From Alphaproteobacteria bacterium (GTDB taxonomy: Bacteria > Pseudomonadota > Alphaproteobacteria > Puniceispirillales > Puniceispirillaceae), in contig JAKMFG010000277.1 of NCBI GenBank assembly GCA_022425565.1, forward strand, positions 1 to 17,471: a stretch of DNA of 17,471 nt. Reading direction: 5' to 3'. This document shows, piece by piece, positions 14,238-17,471 of the stretch; the first letter of the stretch is position 1; each line of letters starts with the position of its first letter. Under the pieces are notes generated by a model, which did no database searches, was not told the origin of the DNA, and saw only the letters and a program-made list of their open reading frames with translations. The translations under genes and the position numbers were made by a program.

Positions 14238-15637
14238 TGGCCGTACTCGTTCCAGTAATCGCCGAAAATTTCGTCAAGGGACGGGCGCCGCTCGGGTATC
14301 GTGCGAACCACATGCACCTTATTGACGAAGTGCCGCCAGTTCAGATTCTCGTCGATGGAGTTTCCACCCCAGCTGCCACATCCCATGGAAAGCGAGAAGG
14401 GCATGCCGTTGTTGAAAAAACCGCCATTCGCAAAGCAGTGCGCCTGATTGACAATGACGCGGCACGTGCGTGCTTCCATCGCCAGCCTGCGAGCGCGTCC
14501 GTCATCCGCCGAATGCAGGCTCAGCGAATGGCCGGCCCCCATATGGTTCTGGATGGCGACTGCCTTTCCCATGGCATCGTCAAAATCGCTGGCCCGGTGC
14601 AGCGCAAGGAAGCGTGACATCTTCTCGCCGGTCATCGGGTGTTCCGGGCCAAAATCGCTTTGTGGAGCAACAAGGAAGCTGGTGTTGGCGGGTGCGATAT
14701 CGGCAAAGCCCGTTTCCGCCAGCACGACGTCGATATCTTTGGCCATCAGCTTCGAGGTCAGCTTGCCATTGTGCCAGTGAATGCCTTCCAGATGCGCCGT
14801 TTGCGCCGCATCCAGGCAATAGCCGCCCTCTGCCGCCAGTGCCGCCACCAGCTTGTCATAGACGGCATCAACGGCAATCACCGCGTTTTCCGATGAACAG
14901 GATGTGGCGTTGTCGAAGGTCTTGGAGGCGGCGATCTTGGCCGCTGCATCGGCGATGTCGGCCGTCTCGTCGATGATCGAGACGACATTCCCCGCTCCAA
15001 CGCCGAGCGCCGGTGTGCCGGACGAATAGCCGGCGCGGACATTGGCCTGAGATCCGGTGACGACAACAATGTCGGCAAGTTGCATCAACCGTTCTGTCTT
15101 CGGTTTTGACGGTGGCGCCGGGATCATCTGGACCAGGTCTTCGGGAAGTCCCAGTTTCGCCAGTGCCGGGTGGATGTGCTCGAACAGCGCCAGCAACGGC
15201 TTCACGCCCTTGGGCGAGGGGGCAAGGATAATCGCATTGCCTGTCTTCAGCGCGTTGATGGTGTTGTTGACTGGCGTAGCCAGCGGGTTGGTCGAGGGCA
15301 CGATGGCGGCGATCACGCCTTTTGGCCGGTAATAGATCGACAGACCGTTCTCGTCATCATCCTCGATATGGCCGAAGGCGGTGACGTCCTTGATATCGCG
15401 CATCAGGCCAAGGGTCTTGTTGTGGTTCTTGCGAACCTTGTCGTCGGCATTGCCGAGGCCGGTTTCCTCAACCGCCATCTCGGCAAGCGCGCGGTTGCGC
15501 TCTGGCTGCATCAGCACCCATGCGACCGCCTGGCACGCCTTGTCAAACAGGGTCTGCGAGCCCATTGCCTCGTAACGCGCCTGCGCGGTGCGGGCGCGGG
15601 CAACAAGTTCATCAATCATCATTGTGTCTTCGGACAC
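14234..15637 (-). CDS. sauS: CoA-acylating aldehyde dehydrogenase, probable sulfoacetaldehyde dehydrogenase
   Basis: About 467 residues of the acylating aldehyde dehydrogenase class (AdhE N-domain, EutE and SauS relatives). The catalytic cysteine is C247 in NATSCSSENAV. STNPLATPVNN and the C-terminal NQAHCFANGGFFNNGM stretch with the glycine-rich MGCGSWGGNS are typical. The enzyme would reduce sulfoacetyl-CoA to sulfoacetaldehyde (or the reverse) with NAD(P)H. The start is GTG 15637, with GGAAGGA six bases upstream; an upstream in-frame TTG at 15670, overlapping the tctA stop as TTGA, would add 11 arginine-rich residues and has a poorly spaced ribosome site. It overlaps sauT by ATGA. Alternatives are acetaldehyde or succinate-semialdehyde substrates, but the ligase, transporter and exporter neighbours point to sulfoacetate. 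Confidence 0.77.
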   Translation of the reverse strand: MSEDTMMIDELVARARTAQARYEAMGSQTLFDKACQAVAWVLMQPERNRALAEMAVEETGLGNADDKVRKNHNKTLGLMRDIKDVTAFGHIEDDDENGLSIYYRPKGVIAAIVPSTNPLATPVNNTINALKTGNAIILAPSPKGVKPLLALFEHIHPALAKLGLPEDLVQMIPAPPSKPKTERLMQLADIVVVTGSQANVRAGYSSGTPALGVGAGNVVSIIDETADIADAAAKIAASKTFDNATSCSSENAVIAVDAVYDKLVAALAAEGGYCLDAAQTAHLEGIHWHNGKLTSKLMAKDIDVVLAETGFADIAPANTSFLVAPQSDFGPEHPMTGEKMSRFLALHRASDFDDAMGKAVAIQNHMGAGHSLSLHSADDGRARRLAMEARTCRVIVNQAHCFANGGFFNNGMPFSLSMGCGSWGGNSIDENLNWRHFVNKVHVVRTIPERRPSLDEIFGDYWNEYGQ

Positions 15638-15643
15638 GGGACA

Positions 15644-15650
15644 TCCTTCC
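15644..15650 (-). promoter_or_regulatory. Ribosome binding site deciding the GTG start of sauS
   Basis: GGAAGGA on the minus strand is separated by six bases from GTG 15637. It supports this start over the upstream TTG at 15670 and the downstream ATG pair near 15622-15617. Confidence 0.6.
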
Positions 15651-15666
15651 CGGCGTCTTGGCCGTC

Positions 15667-17157
15667 TCAACCTGCCTCTTTGGGTGATGAGAAGGCTCTA
15701 TATAGGCCGGCTGCCAGTGTCAATGTTCCGGCGATGATCAGAATGGTACAGATCGGGCGCGAGAAGTAGGTGATCATGTCGTAATGCACCATCTGCATGC
15801 CCTGAGCGAAGTTCTGCTCGCCGATTTTGCCGAGGATCAGTCCGAGCACAATACCCGGGATCGAATAGCCTGTCCGGCGCAGCAGGAAGCCGATGATACC
15901 GGCGCCGAACATGACCATGACATCGAGCACCAGACCGCGGCTGATATAGGCGCCGATAGTCGCCAGAAGCAGGATCAGCGGTGCCAGGAACTGGAACGGG
16001 ATCTTCAGCAGATAGAGGATCGTCTTGGTTTCGATCAGGCCGATGAACAGAATCGAAAGGTTGGCGTAGAACATCGCCGCAAACACGATCCAGATCAGTT
16101 CCGGCGAGTTGTAGAAGACGAGGGGCCCGGGTTCCAGATCATGCATCTGGAAGACGGCAACCATCATCGCGGTCAGCGCACCGCCGGGAAGACCGAGCGC
16201 CAGAAGCGGGATCATCGCCGCGCCTGTTGCCGCGTTGTTGGCTGTCTCGGACGAGATTACGCCCTCTAGCTTGCCCTTGCCGAACTCTTCCTTGTTCTTC
16301 GACCAGCGCACCGCTTCGCCATAACCCATGAAGGCGGCGAGAGTAGCGCCAATGCCAGGAAGGATGCCGCAGAAGAAGCCGACGAGAATGGAGCGAAGAA
16401 CGGCAAATCTATGCGCCCACAATTCAAGTACCGATGGGAAGGACATGCCGACTTTTGGCGCGTCATACTGGCCGGTTGCCTTCTTTTCCGCCTGCACGAA
16501 AATCTCCGACACGGCGAAGAAGCCCAGAATGGCGGGGACGAAGGCAATGCCAGCCGCCAGATCGGTAAAGCCGAAATTATAGCGGTTGATGCCGCCGACC
16601 GGATCCTGGCCGATGGTCGCGATCAGAAGGCCGAGCAGAACGGACATCCAGCCTTTCCAGATGGTACGCCCGCCAACCGACGAGGCTACCGCCAGACCGA
16701 AAAAGACCAGCGCGAAAATCTCTGGCGGGCCGATATTGCGGATGGCCCAGTTTGCCAGCGGTTCGGTCGCGGCCATCATCACCAGCGCCGAGGCGACACC
16801 ACCGATCGCCGAACACAGGACGGCAGCGCCGACGGCCTTGCCGGATTTGCCCTGCTTGGTCATCGGATAGCCGTCAAATGCGGTAGGTGCGTTTTCCGGC
16901 GCCCCCGGAATATTGAACAGGATGGCAGTGATCGCGCCGCCGTAGGTGCCGGTACAATAGATCACCGCAAACAGCATGACGCCCTGGGCCGGCTCCAGAT
17001 TGGCCGTGAACGGCAACAGGATGGCTGCCAGCGTCAGCATGCTGACGCCCGGGATGGCGCCGAACAGCATGCCGCCGATCACGCCAAAGACGAAAATCGC
17101 AATGGTGATCGGGTCACCGAAGAGAGCCGAACTGCCGGCGAGGAATTTTTCCACCAT
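15667..17157 (-). CDS. tctA: Tripartite tricarboxylate transporter (TTT) large permease, TctA family
   Basis: A 496-residue integral membrane protein with about twelve hydrophobic segments, full length for TctA. The N-terminal GAIPGVSMLTLAAILLPFT and the internal repeat GILPGIGATLAAFMGYGEA are the family's conserved loops, and LALGLPGGALTAMM is also typical. It forms the channel part of a secondary importer with a small TctB subunit and a periplasmic TctC receptor. TctB precedes it by five bases; TctC is expected beyond the right edge. The position directly before sauS and sauT suggests sulfoacetate or a related carboxylated sulfonate as cargo rather than citrate, but this is context only. 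No good ribosome site precedes the ATG, so coupling to tctB translation is likely. Confidence 0.9.
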   Translation of the reverse strand: MVEKFLAGSSALFGDPITIAIFVFGVIGGMLFGAIPGVSMLTLAAILLPFTANLEPAQGVMLFAVIYCTGTYGGAITAILFNIPGAPENAPTAFDGYPMTKQGKSGKAVGAAVLCSAIGGVASALVMMAATEPLANWAIRNIGPPEIFALVFFGLAVASSVGGRTIWKGWMSVLLGLLIATIGQDPVGGINRYNFGFTDLAAGIAFVPAILGFFAVSEIFVQAEKKATGQYDAPKVGMSFPSVLELWAHRFAVLRSILVGFFCGILPGIGATLAAFMGYGEAVRWSKNKEEFGKGKLEGVISSETANNAATGAAMIPLLALGLPGGALTAMMVAVFQMHDLEPGPLVFYNSPELIWIVFAAMFYANLSILFIGLIETKTILYLLKIPFQFLAPLILLLATIGAYISRGLVLDVMVMFGAGIIGFLLRRTGYSIPGIVLGLILGKIGEQNFAQGMQMVHYDMITYFSRPICTILIIAGTLTLAAGLYRAFSSPKEAG

Positions 17158-17162
17158 GATCG

Positions 17163-17471
17163 TTACCAGAGATTCTGAAGGTTGGTGTTCATTTTCAGGA
17201 TGAAGCCGCTGAAATCATAGAAGGGCGATACATTGCCCTGCGGCAGCGGCGCATTCAGTACAACGACAAACAGGCCGAGCAGGATCGCGTAGATCAGCAG
17301 GGTGATGCCGAGAATCCACTTCCAACGGCGTTCGCCGAACAGGTAAATGACAAGCGCGATGAAGATTGGCGCGCCGGAATACATGCCCACGGGCTTCAGC
17401 AGATAGGCGAAGATGAAAGGGGTCAGCAGGACGCTTGCCACCTTGAAAATGGTCGCCGGATTGCTGTAGTC
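17163..17471 (-). CDS. tctB: TTT small permease subunit, TctB family (partial, C-terminal part)
   Basis: The frame is open from the window edge to a TAA stop, giving about 102 residues of the C-terminal part. Two hydrophobic segments surround the positively charged GERRWKWILG loop, a pattern typical of the second half of the four-helix TctB protein. The segment ends NTNLQNLW. The GTG at 17441 is not a plausible start, because the reading frame continues upstream in family-like sequence (SNPATIFKVASVLL). It pairs with the TctA gene five bases downstream. TctB is a membrane subunit of uncertain mechanistic role in TTT importers. Confidence 0.82.
   Translation of the reverse strand, partial: DYSNPATIFKVASVLLTPFIFAYLLKPVGMYSGAPIFIALVIYLFGERRWKWILGITLLIYAILLGLFVVVLNAPLPQGNVSPFYDFSGFILKMNTNLQNLW

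Noticed and set aside
13602..14258. 218-codon plus-strand frame opposite sauT
   Set aside because: Antisense shadow: composition dominated by R, G, C and H, with no recognisable domain, and it overlaps fully conserved motifs of the ligase on the other strand.
16411..17178. 255-codon plus-strand frame opposite tctA
   Set aside because: Antisense to a clear TctA membrane protein; the hydrophilic H/R/D/Q-rich translation is typical of the complement of membrane-protein codons.

Overview
The window reads as chromosomal DNA of a GC-rich, heterotrophic, probably marine alphaproteobacterium. This rests on codon use, on the roseobacter-like look of the taurine binding protein and cysteate lyase, and on the density of TauE/SafE, TTT, LysE and ABC transporters. 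I cannot fix the family: Rhodobacterales, Rhodospirillales and SAR116-like groups all fit. I see no tRNA, rRNA, insertion sequence, phage gene or CRISPR array. There are 17 protein genes, two of them cut by the window edges, packed tightly with no gene-free stretch over 300 bases.

Layout. 1-171 (+) is the tail of a ferredoxin-NADP reductase, followed by a TauE/SafE exporter (235-972, +) and a short stand-alone flagellin (to 1990, +). A bidirectional hairpin terminator at 2031-2055 separates the flagellin from a convergent SMP-30/gluconolactonase (2089-3009, -). That lactonase is divergent from a sugar 1-dehydrogenase of the SDR family (3172-3927, +), which is followed by a VOC-fold protein and a LysE/RhtB exporter. 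The dehydrogenase and lactonase together look like an oxidative sugar route (sugar to lactone to aldonate). Next, on the minus strand, comes a pair: a DenD-like dehydrogenase followed by an L-cysteate sulfo-lyase (CuyA-type). An alpha/beta hydrolase (7241-7966, +) stands alone.

The right half is dominated by organosulfonate metabolism. tauA-tauB-tauC (8146-11924, +) encode a taurine-type ABC importer. Converging on it is a minus-strand operon, read from the right edge: tctB (partial), tctA, sauS (CoA-acylating sulfoacetaldehyde dehydrogenase), sauT (sulfoacetate-CoA ligase type) and a second TauE/SafE exporter. The inferred flow is: sulfonates enter through TauABC and TctAB. SauT and SauS convert sulfoacetate via sulfoacetyl-CoA to sulfoacetaldehyde. 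A sulfoacetaldehyde acetyltransferase (Xsc), not in this window, would release sulfite. CuyA releases sulfite from cysteate. One or both TauE/SafE proteins would export sulfite or a sulfonate.

The most unusual signals are two. (1) The tauA leader (8061-8140) holds two perfect interlocked inverted repeats in A-B-A'-B' order ending just before the Shine-Dalgarno, a pseudoknot topology that suggests an undescribed cis-regulatory RNA. (2) The TauC permease is about 640 residues long because about 440 residues precede the conserved permease core. A strong terminator hairpin lies between tauA and tauB.
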